64,000 nucleotides of DNA, from NCBI GenBank assembly GCA_002840565.1, contig PHBK01000010.1, positions 213,660-277,659 on the forward strand. The letters are read 5' to 3'. Below are positions 26,677 through 34,586 of this stretch, in pieces. Source of the DNA: Deltaproteobacteria bacterium HGW-Deltaproteobacteria-12 (GTDB lineage: Bacteria > Desulfobacterota > Syntrophia > Syntrophales > Smithellaceae). Both the position numbers and the translations under genes were made by a program. Numbering within the stretch: position 1 is the first letter of the stretch; every line of letters begins with the position of its first letter. Below the pieces are notes generated by a model, which saw only the letters and a program-made list of their open reading frames with translations, was not told the DNA's origin and searched no databases.

Positions 26677-28143
26677 TTACCTCCCGTAAGCAGCTTTCTT
26701 TTTCACCCTTATAAGGGCATTTATGGAAGGAACCTTGCCGTCGGGAAAAGAAACGCCGACCGGCGGAATAACATTTATATTTACCGAAGCTGTTTTTGTT
26801 ATTTTTTGCAGATCAATAGGCTCCGTTTCAATCCTGACTTGATCCGGACGCAAACGGGAATCAATCAATACTTTTGCGGTAGATGGCGTAAGAGTAATTT
26901 TTTGCAGGGAAAGATCACTGGGCAGGGAATTAACTGTAACAACATTTACAGGCAGTGTAGAGGACAGAAGTCTGGAAGCATAAACGCGAATTCGCGCCGG
27001 TGTTATTTCTGTTACAGCCAAGTTGGACGGCGCATTGAGCATATCTTTGGCCAATGTAAATTCCCGCTTTTTTTCAGCCAGATCCGACAGATCCAATGAT
27101 AATTTCAAAGAGCGTTCATCGAACAACTGAAATGCCTGTGCCGGCCCCTGAAGAATAACCTTCACCTCTGCTGCCTGCGGCTCATCAATTTTCCAGTTGG
27201 GAGGAATATTTTTATAATCGATAGGTATGATAAAATCGCGGCGCAAAATATCCCGCTGATAACCAAAGGCAACCCATAAAATACAGGCCAGGCCGATGGC
27301 GATAATTTTTTCCCGCGTATTTTCCTTCAGCCAACTCATAGGAATAGACGATTTCTCAACCGGAGCATGGCGGATATAAAATCTTTCCAGCGCCTCATGC
27401 AGGGCTGCCGCATTTTTAACTCCGCTCAACTCCTCCTGCTGGGCTAATGATATGGTTCCCTTTTCCTCGGAAACAACTATGCACAGGGAGTCAGAACGTT
27501 CCGCTATGCCCAGAGCCGCAGTGTGGCGTAAGCCCAAACTGCCGTATTTTGCCGTGTTGATGGAGAGCGGCAAATGACAACCGAACATAGCTACCCGATC
27601 TCTGTTGATGATAACTGCGCCGTCGTGGCCGATGGAATGAGGATCAAAAATGCTCGCGAGCAGCGGTTCACTGACAATTCCATCTAAAGGCGTGCCACCG
27701 TTGATATGACGATCCAGAGGATCATCGCCCTGCAGAACAATTAATGCGCCGATATTTTTTTTGGCCAGATTGACGGCAGCCTGGGCGATTATTTCCGCTG
27801 TCCCTTCCAAAGCAGACAAAGGCTTGATTATTTTACGAATATTGCCAAACATGGCCAGTCTTTCAAAGAAACCGCGGAGATCTTCCTGAAAAATGACGAC
27901 TAAAACGAAAAGCAAAATGGCAAAGAAACCCTGCAGGACAATGGTTGTAAGATAAAGCTGGAAAAAACGTGCAGCGACATAAATACCGCCGAGAAGAATT
28001 ATACCGATAAGGACAAAACGGGATGCCCTGGTTTTAAACCACGTCAGCACAGCGAAGATCATCACGGCAATGATCACTATATCCAGGATATCTTGAATCC
28101 TGACGCTCTTGATAAAAATCAATATGGAATCGATAAGTGACAT
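26677..28143 (-). CDS. Diadenylate cyclase CdaA fused to YbbR-like (CdaR) domains
   Basis: A 488-residue protein. Residues 1-90 hold three membrane helices; about 95-260 form the DisA_N/DAC domain that makes c-di-AMP, with GHDGAVII (DGA motif) and GLRHTAALG (RHR motif with Thr at the third position). After a linker, an additional membrane helix (about 285-300, IIAIGLACILWVAFG) leads to YbbR-type beta domains (about 310-480), outside the membrane. In Firmicutes CdaA and its regulator CdaR (YbbR) are separate neighbouring genes; here they are one chain. Start 28143 has AGGAAG upstream; the longer frame adds a non-conserved leader. corA follows, linking c-di-AMP with ion balance. Confidence 0.88.
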   Translation of the reverse strand: MSLIDSILIFIKSVRIQDILDIVIIAVMIFAVLTWFKTRASRFVLIGIILLGGIYVAARFFQLYLTTIVLQGFFAILLFVLVVIFQEDLRGFFERLAMFGNIRKIIKPLSALEGTAEIIAQAAVNLAKKNIGALIVLQGDDPLDRHINGGTPLDGIVSEPLLASIFDPHSIGHDGAVIINRDRVAMFGCHLPLSINTAKYGSLGLRHTAALGIAERSDSLCIVVSEEKGTISLAQQEELSGVKNAAALHEALERFYIRHAPVEKSSIPMSWLKENTREKIIAIGLACILWVAFGYQRDILRRDFIIPIDYKNIPPNWKIDEPQAAEVKVILQGPAQAFQLFDERSLKLSLDLSDLAEKKREFTLAKDMLNAPSNLAVTEITPARIRVYASRLLSSTLPVNVVTVNSLPSDLSLQKITLTPSTAKVLIDSRLRPDQVRIETEPIDLQKITKTASVNINVIPPVGVSFPDGKVPSINALIRVKKKAAYGR

Positions 28144-28366
28144 TGTTTCTTCCTGCCGGCGATTATTGCATACGGAAAAACTTATATAGAATATGCCGGA
28201 CAAGTGTCAAGTAAGATTAAATTAATGCCGGATATCGTCGCGACTGCTTCCGCCGGCCACGCCCAGCCGATAATCAATATCTGAGTTCGATTTTCTTTTG
28301 ACACGCCTATCTTTTCCCAATATGATCAGGGGAAAGGTTCCGGCAAAAGAGAGGAGACCAGATTAT

Positions 28367-28705
28367 ATGGCGGCAAGACAACTCTGCGTGCTGATAATAT
28401 TGACAACGTTTATAATGTCCTGTGCAACAACAAAATTATGGGAGGTAACGGATCCGTATAAGTACATAGAAATAAATATGGTCGACATTACGGAAAAAGA
28501 ACTTATCGATAAAAAAGTCCGCTATTACAAAGATGCGCAAAAGAGAGTCTATTATGTCGAAAAAAGCGGGGCGGAGAAGTTTCAAGGTTACGCGTTAAGA
28601 ATTTTGGCCACTCCTCTGACGATAGCGGTCGATGCAGCCACGGTTATTCTGGTAATCGGCTTGCTTCATGGTCATGGCCATTACCGGCACATCCATGTTA
28701 AATAA
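28367..28705 (+). CDS. Small lipoprotein of unknown function
   Basis: A 112-residue protein with a lipoprotein signal: MAARQL, hydrophobic core, lipobox IMSC at about 17-20. A second hydrophobic stretch (about 80-100, ATPLTIAVDAATVILVIGLL) precedes a His-rich end (HGHGHYRHIHVK), which may bind metal. I do not recognise the family. Start 28367 follows GAGGAGA; the frame to 28298 has no ribosome site. Divergent from cdaA-ybbR. Confidence 0.6.
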   Translation: MAARQLCVLIILTTFIMSCATTKLWEVTDPYKYIEINMVDITEKELIDKKVRYYKDAQKRVYYVEKSGAEKFQGYALRILATPLTIAVDAATVILVIGLLHGHGHYRHIHVK

Positions 28706-28751
28706 TATATGGTTGCTAACGATTAATCCCCGTAAACCGATCAGCCTTGTA

Positions 28752-28859
28752 TCATCCTGATGCAACGGTCAGGCTCTGCCTGGTATGGCGCTCCAGGAAT
28801 GATCGCGGCACATTTACAGAAAGCGCCCGCCGCGTGGCAAAGTTCAGGAGATGGTCACC
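28752..28859 (-). pseudogene. Decayed C-terminal copy of a DUF169 gene
   Basis: On the minus strand this reads GDHLLNFATRRALSVNVPRS then FLERHTRQSLTVASG, closely matching the end of the DUF169 gene at 30043-30858 (GDNLLTFAVPWALFVEMEQN then VPGSFLERHTWQSLTVA). Upstream the frame is broken by a stop. The DNA identity continues a little past the stop. It is a remnant of a second DUF169 copy. Confidence 0.75.
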
Positions 28860-29032
28860 GGCCTACAGTGTTTCGTTTTTCCGGGCAGGGTGGCTTTTCA
28901 TTTTATCCGCCACCGTTTCCCCGCTTGCAAACCCTTTATGAAAAGCTTATAAAAGAATGCCATTTTCTTGTATCCGGCGGCTGGTTGATAGCATTGCTGC
29001 GGGCGCATAATAATTATGAGGAGGGTGAAATC

Positions 29033-29794
29033 ATGGGCGATGTTTTAAATTTTTCCGGTAAAACAGCGGTGGTTACGGGTGCGGGTCGCGGCATCGGACG
29101 GGTCATTGCTTTGGGTCTGGCCGAAGCGGGCGCCAACGTGGTTCTGGCCAGCCGGACGCAGGCCGAAATCGATGCCGTTGCCGAGGAGATTCGCGCCAAA
29201 GGCAGCAAAGTGCTTGCGGTGGCAACGGATCTGACGGTTCATGAACAGCTGGAAAATCTGGTCAATGAGACGATAAAAACATTCGGCCGGATCGACATTC
29301 TGGTCAACAATGCAGCCAGAAGTTTTCTGCGAAGTCTTCTGGATCTGCGCGAGGATGGATGGGACAAGTGTTTCGATACCAATGTAAAGGCTGTCTGGTT
29401 ATTGAGTCGTCTGGCCGCCCGCAAAATGATTGAGCAAAAATACGGCAGGATCATTAATATCACGACGGTTGGCGCGGACAAGGCCGAAGCGGGCATGGGC
29501 GCCTATGGATGCAGCAAGGCGGCACTGAAGCACCTCACCCGCTGCATGGCGCGCGAATGGGCACAACTGGGCATCAATGTTAATGCAGTCGCGCCCGGAT
29601 TCACGCGCACTGATTTCAGCAAGCCGATCTGGTCCAATCCCGACCTCGAGAAGATGATTTGTCAAATCATTCCCAAGGGGAAAATCGCCGAACCGGAGGA
29701 TGTTGTGGGGGCGGTGCTATTTCTGGCCTCGGACGCCGCCGGTTATATCACCGGCAACACGATCTATGTGGACGGCGGAACCATGACGAGTTGA
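29033..29794 (+). CDS. Short-chain dehydrogenase/reductase
   Basis: A 253-residue classical SDR. VTGAGRGIGRV (NADP/NAD loop), NNAARSF, the catalytic Ser in INITTVGAD region with Tyr-x-x-x-Lys as YGCSKAALK, and a C-terminal GYITGNTIYVDGGTM. It oxidises or reduces an alcohol/ketone, like gluconate 5-dehydrogenase or 3-oxoacyl reductases; the substrate cannot be told. The start 29033 follows GAGGAGGG at ideal spacing; the longer frame begins inside the DUF169 remnant and is rejected. It sits alone between a decayed and an intact DUF169 copy. Confidence 0.9.
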   Translation: MGDVLNFSGKTAVVTGAGRGIGRVIALGLAEAGANVVLASRTQAEIDAVAEEIRAKGSKVLAVATDLTVHEQLENLVNETIKTFGRIDILVNNAARSFLRSLLDLREDGWDKCFDTNVKAVWLLSRLAARKMIEQKYGRIINITTVGADKAEAGMGAYGCSKAALKHLTRCMAREWAQLGINVNAVAPGFTRTDFSKPIWSNPDLEKMICQIIPKGKIAEPEDVVGAVLFLASDAAGYITGNTIYVDGGTMTS

Positions 29795-29800
29795 CAACTT

Positions 29801-29844
29801 ATGAACTGGGGCATGAACTGGGGTCAAATCTTTCTCAAATCTTT
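29801..29844. repeat. Tandem short repeats resembling a mobile-repeat end
   Basis: ATGAACTGGGG occurs twice (29801-29811 and 29813-29823) and TCAAATCTTT twice (29824-29833, 29835-29844). The order CTGGGGTCAAATCTTTA resembles the end motif often seen beside REP-associated (Y1) transposases. No transposase is present here. Confidence 0.45.
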
Positions 29845-30042
29845 ACTCTTGACAATTGGGAGAACGAAGAAAACAAGTTAAGAAAAGACTGGAAGGAACA
29901 ATGGGAACGGTCGTCATGCTCACTAATTGAGTAACTCTTCTGGTAAAATCAGTACAAGAAGAAACGGCCAAAGGAGATAAGGATGAAACATGAACAATAG
30001 GCGGTCATTGTGCGCCGGATAACGATCAGCCCTGTATCATCC

Positions 30043-30858
30043 TCACGCGACGGTCAGGCTCTGCCAGGTATGGCGCTCCAGAAATGATCCCGGTACATTT
30101 TGCTCCATTTCGACAAAAAGCGCCCAGGGCACCGCAAAGGTCAGGAGATTGTCCCCCAGTTGTTTGCGGATAAAGACTCGCGCCGACAAATCGGTAAGAC
30201 CGACGACCGCCCGCGGTTTTGCCGATTTGGCTTCCTGATAAGGATAGATGCCGATTGTCTGGCAACCGGCGGCAAAGGGAATGATCACGTTTTCAAAACT
30301 GCCTCTCCCGTAATTGGCCAAAACTACAAGTGCGGAAAGGGCATCGGGATTAACGAAAAATATGATCGTCTGCGGTTTTTCGAATTCCTCATCGACAGCA
30401 GCTAACGGTTTAAACACTACGTATTTTGTCGGAATTTCCATCATCGGCAGAGTTTTAATAAATGTCTGCACCTGCTCCGGGTTCTTAATGTAACGCTCCC
30501 CGTTCACAAAATCATCATGAGCTTCAGCGCGCATAAAGGGTTTAATTTTTTCGGCCAGTTCTAAGCCCCCGGGCCTCAGCGAATTGCCCGAGGAGAGAAA
30601 ATGGCAGAAACCCTCCTCACCGCCGGGAAAACTTTTATATTGATTGCCAAAGCCCAGACCCACACCGCCGCCAAAGCAGCCAAATGTCCGGGAGTCCGCT
30701 ACCGCAACTTTACCTTTGGCTGCATTCGCAACAAGCCACATGACACAGCCCCACTTCTTTTCCTGAAACTGCATTGCACCAGCCGGCTTTTCATCCGACC
30801 AGATGATCGCTACAGGCTGGTACTGCGGATGAATTGCTTTTGCTATTTGACTTTCCAT
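30043..30858 (-). CDS. DUF169 family protein
   Basis: A 271-residue cytoplasmic protein of the DUF169 family: QYQPVAIIWSDEKPAGAMQFQEKKWGCVMWLVANAA, CFGGGVGLGFGNQYKSFPGG and a C-terminal domain ending in SFLERHTWQSLTVA. The family is widespread in anaerobes and methanogens; its biochemical role is not known to me. Conserved Cys residues (WGCVMW, FGCFGGG, GFCHF) might bind a metal or cluster. Start 30858 is favoured by GGGGGAG about 8 bases upstream. A decayed copy of its 3' end lies at 28752-28859, beyond the SDR gene. Confidence 0.8.
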   Translation of the reverse strand: MESQIAKAIHPQYQPVAIIWSDEKPAGAMQFQEKKWGCVMWLVANAAKGKVAVADSRTFGCFGGGVGLGFGNQYKSFPGGEEGFCHFLSSGNSLRPGGLELAEKIKPFMRAEAHDDFVNGERYIKNPEQVQTFIKTLPMMEIPTKYVVFKPLAAVDEEFEKPQTIIFFVNPDALSALVVLANYGRGSFENVIIPFAAGCQTIGIYPYQEAKSAKPRAVVGLTDLSARVFIRKQLGDNLLTFAVPWALFVEMEQNVPGSFLERHTWQSLTVA

Positions 30859-30950
30859 AGTGCTTCTCCCCCGGATAATCACTTTCTTCCCGCCATTTAT
30901 CCTGATGCTCACAACTTACCGATGATGCACTTATCCCGGCAGAAAACCTT

Positions 30951-31508
30951 TTACCGGAACGATCTGTCGAATAATTCTCTGATTGCTGTTTTGCCGTTTT
31001 CATCCAGGATGCGTGTTCCGCCGCCGGTAAAATGAGTCCTGTCGATTATCGGTTCGTCGCCTTTCTTGCGCTCTATCCAATCCATTTTATTCCAGGTAAA
31101 CCAGGAATTGTTTTTTTGATCGAACACATGCAGCGGTTTGTTGCAGATTTTGCTGAATTCCGCCCCCCAACCAGTCCCGCCCTTCACAGTCTTATCCTTC
31201 ATAATTTCACCGATAACAAACACTTCCTGTCCGTTGTTAATCTGATACCAGATTGTCTGGAGAATTTTGCGGAAAGTCGTGTTGTCGGTGTAGCGTCGAT
31301 TCATCAGTTTCGAAATGTACTCCAGAGAAACATCGCCATTTCTCAATTCCTCGTGATTTAAAACCCGCAATCCTCTTTTGCGCATTATAGTATGCCCTTC
31401 AAAAGTAAAGTTAATTTCCTCAATTCCCAGCCTCTCGGCGTTTGTTCCAAATTCCGCTTCCGCTCCCTGAGCGCCTCCGCTAAAGAGAATAAAATCTTCC
31501 TTATTCAT
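30951..31508 (-). CDS. SLOG-like (Rossmann-fold nucleotide-binding) protein
   Basis: A 185-residue protein. ILFSGGAQGAEAEFGTNAERLGI at the start and FVIGEIMKD then GGTGWGAEFSKICNKPLHVFDQ later match the two halves of the SLOG/YspA-type nucleotide-binding fold (GGAxGA and GGTGW motifs). SLOG domains bind nucleotide-derived ligands and are found in signalling, toxin and conflict systems. No effector domain or partner is visible; the gene follows its own region between DUF169 and the cyclase gene. The precise subfamily is uncertain. Confidence 0.6.
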   Translation of the reverse strand: MNKEDFILFSGGAQGAEAEFGTNAERLGIEEINFTFEGHTIMRKRGLRVLNHEELRNGDVSLEYISKLMNRRYTDNTTFRKILQTIWYQINNGQEVFVIGEIMKDKTVKGGTGWGAEFSKICNKPLHVFDQKNNSWFTWNKMDWIERKKGDEPIIDRTHFTGGGTRILDENGKTAIRELFDRSFR

Positions 31509-31778
31509 TACTGCTCCTTTCCATAAGTGTGTAAATTAAGTTCAAATTAGGTTATATAAATTTTGACAGATCTTCCGATTTTCTGAATAATCAGCTTTTG
31601 CCCAGTTTTCGCCTCCTGTGAACCATTAAAAAGACTGACTGTCAAGAAGAAAATATCGCCGGTCATTGACAGTTCGCTTTTTGATTTTAATGACTTATAT
31701 AATGAATTAACTTGTCATTATGCTTGACAGACTATCCGACTTTATAATAACTTATTGACACAGAGGGATGGACTATAA

Positions 31779-34367
31779 ATGACGCCAAAAACTATCTTGG
31801 ACAATCTATCGCTGAAAAATAAAAGTCTTTATTCCCGGCTGAGCATTATCTTTGCGTTGTTTTTCCTTTTCCCGGTGCTGGCCTTTGGCTATTTTGCCTA
31901 CAAGTACAATATCCTGTCCGATGAGCTCTCCCCCCTGCTTGCTCTTGCTTTGCTGGTGGCCGCATTTTTCGGATATACGATCATCCGGAAAATATTTGAC
32001 GATATAAGCGCTACCTCAAGCAGCATGAGCAAGACCATCGCGAGGGACATGAAAGGCAGCGCTCCGGAATCCGCCGCAAATGAATTGCAGGGGATCGCCC
32101 GCTCCTTTCATACTCTGCAGGAGGAGCTTCTCACCAGTTTCCGCAGCCTGGACAGGCGCATGTCTCAGATTTCTGTTTTGAAAGAGCTTTCCGACCTCTG
32201 CTACGTAACCTTTGATCCGGAAGATCTTTTTCATGTTACGCTGGAGAGGGCACTGAAACTGGTCAATGCCGACATCGGCTCCGTAATGATACTGGAACAG
32301 CCCAAGCGGGATGTCTTTATTGTCCAGGCCGGCATCGGCCTGGGGGAGATCCTGAACAAGGCGGATCGCATCGATTTTGCATCCAGCATCGCTAAATATG
32401 CCGTCATCAACAAATCGCCGCTCTTGGTTGAAGATATTGAAAATGATATCCGCTTCCAGCGAGTCAACCGCCCCCGTTACGGGACGAAATCATTTCTTTG
32501 TATGCCGCTAAAAGGCAGCAGGGATGTCATCGGCGTCCTGAATCTGTCCCGGCGCGCTACGGATCTGCCATTCACGCAGGATGACGTGGATGTCCTGACC
32601 CCGCTTTTGAGCAGCGCCTCCTTCAGTTACGACAATTTAAGACTGATGAAAAAGAATGACCTGAATGATCAGCATTTTAACGTCTTTGATTCCCTGCAAA
32701 ATATCATGAGCTCCAGTCTCCGGAACAGCGAGCTGTTGATCACCCTCTTAAAAGAGATACAATTGAATGTTCCCTTTGACGTCGCCATGATTTTGGTGGA
32801 GAATGAAAACAACCCCGCCCATCTGAACCTGGTCAATTTTCTGACTGAGCATGCCAGCAAGCTTTCCCGGCAGTCGAATTATGCTTTCGGCGGCAGCTTA
32901 TTTGAACAGGTCATCAAACAGGGAAGCACGATCCTGGCCGATGATCCAAAGCAGTGGATTCATCCCATTGAAGAGACGCTTTTATTAGATCAGAGCCTCA
33001 AGTCCTGCCTGTTGTGTCCCCTGAAGGTGAACGGACTGATCAAAGGGGTTCTGGTGTTTGGATCCAGGCAATCGCATATCTTTGCCGACGTCAAGGAACA
33101 AACCGAACGCCTGGCACATTTCATTGCCCAGGCCCAAGAAATGAACCGCCTCTCGGCATCCGTAGTGAAGCGCGATCAACAAATGGCCCTGGTTAAGCAA
33201 ATTGGCAGCCTGCTGGCCGCTTCGACCTTTGATATGCAGGAAGTCCTCAAGCACACTATGGATCTTATCCGGGCAAGCCTGGAGGTGGAGGCCGGATGTC
33301 TGTTAATGCTGGAGAATGATGAACTGGTGTTTAATGTAACTTTCAACAGCGACGACAAGGTCAACACGGAAAACCTACGGAATGTCAGGCTGAAACTGGG
33401 ACAGGGAATAGCTGGTTATTGCGCCGCGCGCGGTGAACCGATGATCGTTTCTGATGTCCGGGAATCGAAACAATTTTCTGCCGAATATGATCGGCTAACC
33501 GGCTTCACCACGCGCTCGGTTCTCTGTGTTCCGCTCATTTCCCAGGGTCGCGTGATCGGGGTTATCGAGATCATCAACAAACTGGGGGACGAATTCAACA
33601 ATAATGACCTGCAGCTCCTTCATTCTATAGCCACTTCCATGAGTATTGCCATGGAGAACGCCAGGCTTTACCAGGAGACTCTTTCGATGGCCGAGCAGGA
33701 ACGGGACATTCGCAATATGTTTCAGAAGTTTGTGCCCAAGGAAATTGTGGACAAGATCACCCATACCGCCCACGGGACAAAACCGGTTATCAACGAGCTG
33801 AAAACCCTGACGTTTATGAATATAGATATCCGTGGTTTCTCCCTCCTTTCCCGTGCGCTCGGACCGCAGAAGACCGTTGCCGTTCTCAATCATTTCTTCG
33901 GCATCATGGGCGAGATTGTCATTAATCACGGCGGTATTGTGGACAAATATCTGGGGGATGGTTTTTTGGCATTATTCGGCGCCCCTGTTTCCGGCATCAA
34001 TGATGCGGATCATGCCGTGGCGGCGGCTCTGGAGATGCAAGCGGCCATCGTATCCATTAACAACCATTTTGCCGGCGAGCTTGGCAAGCCGCTGACGATC
34101 GGCATCGGCGTCCATACCGGAGAAGCGGTCATCGGCAACATCGGCTTTGAAAAAAAGATGGATTATACCGTCATCGGTGACTCGGTGAACGTGGTTTTTC
34201 GCCTCCAGGATTTAACAAAAACATTGCCGAACGGCATCCTGATCAGCGACAATACACTCCGCGCTCTTACCACAACTCGTCCTTTGGTTCGGGAAATTGG
34301 CTGTTGCAGTGACGGACAGGTTTTCGGTGAATTGAAGATTTATGAACTTATGGGACGGGAAAAATAA
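31779..34367 (+). CDS. Membrane adenylate cyclase with GAF domains
   Basis: An 862-residue class III cyclase. Two membrane helices lie at about 20-75, then a short linker; three GAF-like domains occupy about 130-297, 305-455 and 468-625; a class III catalytic domain follows (about 675-855). Metal-binding Asp residues are in NIDIRGFS (near 680) and YLGDGFLALFG (near 724); EKKMDYTVIGDSVNVVFR provides the Lys/Asp pair for adenine recognition and the Asn/Arg transition-state pair. It should make cAMP in response to signals sensed by the GAF domains. It is monocistronic, so cAMP targets are elsewhere. Confidence 0.9.
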   Translation: MTPKTILDNLSLKNKSLYSRLSIIFALFFLFPVLAFGYFAYKYNILSDELSPLLALALLVAAFFGYTIIRKIFDDISATSSSMSKTIARDMKGSAPESAANELQGIARSFHTLQEELLTSFRSLDRRMSQISVLKELSDLCYVTFDPEDLFHVTLERALKLVNADIGSVMILEQPKRDVFIVQAGIGLGEILNKADRIDFASSIAKYAVINKSPLLVEDIENDIRFQRVNRPRYGTKSFLCMPLKGSRDVIGVLNLSRRATDLPFTQDDVDVLTPLLSSASFSYDNLRLMKKNDLNDQHFNVFDSLQNIMSSSLRNSELLITLLKEIQLNVPFDVAMILVENENNPAHLNLVNFLTEHASKLSRQSNYAFGGSLFEQVIKQGSTILADDPKQWIHPIEETLLLDQSLKSCLLCPLKVNGLIKGVLVFGSRQSHIFADVKEQTERLAHFIAQAQEMNRLSASVVKRDQQMALVKQIGSLLAASTFDMQEVLKHTMDLIRASLEVEAGCLLMLENDELVFNVTFNSDDKVNTENLRNVRLKLGQGIAGYCAARGEPMIVSDVRESKQFSAEYDRLTGFTTRSVLCVPLISQGRVIGVIEIINKLGDEFNNNDLQLLHSIATSMSIAMENARLYQETLSMAEQERDIRNMFQKFVPKEIVDKITHTAHGTKPVINELKTLTFMNIDIRGFSLLSRALGPQKTVAVLNHFFGIMGEIVINHGGIVDKYLGDGFLALFGAPVSGINDADHAVAAALEMQAAIVSINNHFAGELGKPLTIGIGVHTGEAVIGNIGFEKKMDYTVIGDSVNVVFRLQDLTKTLPNGILISDNTLRALTTTRPLVREIGCCSDGQVFGELKIYELMGREK

Positions 34368-34391
34368 ACCACGGCAGGATGCGGTTGTTTA

Positions 34392-34545
34392 AACCCAGAT
34401 TACGCAATAGAAAAAAATTTATAAAACAACGGTCTTTGGAACGAAGTGACGAAGCAATCTCATATAATCAATTGCTTAGATTGCTTCGCTTTGCTCGCAA
34501 TGACAATCTCTCTAAAGCTTTATACCCTATTGCGTAATCTGGGTT
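34392..34545. mobile_element. MITE-like element with 19-bp terminal inverted repeats
   Basis: AACCCAGATTACGCAATAG (34392-34410) is exactly complementary to the end at 34527-34545, giving a 154-base unit. Inside, CGAAGCAATCT (34450-34460) pairs with AGATTGCTTCG (34478-34488). TTAA overlaps both outer ends. There is no coding frame, so it is non-autonomous. It lies between the cyclase and queG-like genes, and may also act as a terminator for both. Confidence 0.75.
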
Positions 34546-34586
34546 AAAATCATCTGTGCGGCGAACTTTACTATAACTTTCAGAAA

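Noticed and set aside
28760..29032. N-terminal extension of the SDR frame
   Set aside because: It is formed by the DUF169 remnant on the other strand; a GAGGAGGG ribosome site and the SDR fold start at 29033.
31640..31778. Promoter for the cyclase gene from TTGACA boxes at 31666 and 31724
   Set aside because: The nearest TATAAT boxes have spacers of about 26 and 13 bases, outside the usual range.
33495..33929. Minus-strand frames inside the cyclase gene
   Set aside because: Shadows of the cyclase coding sequence.
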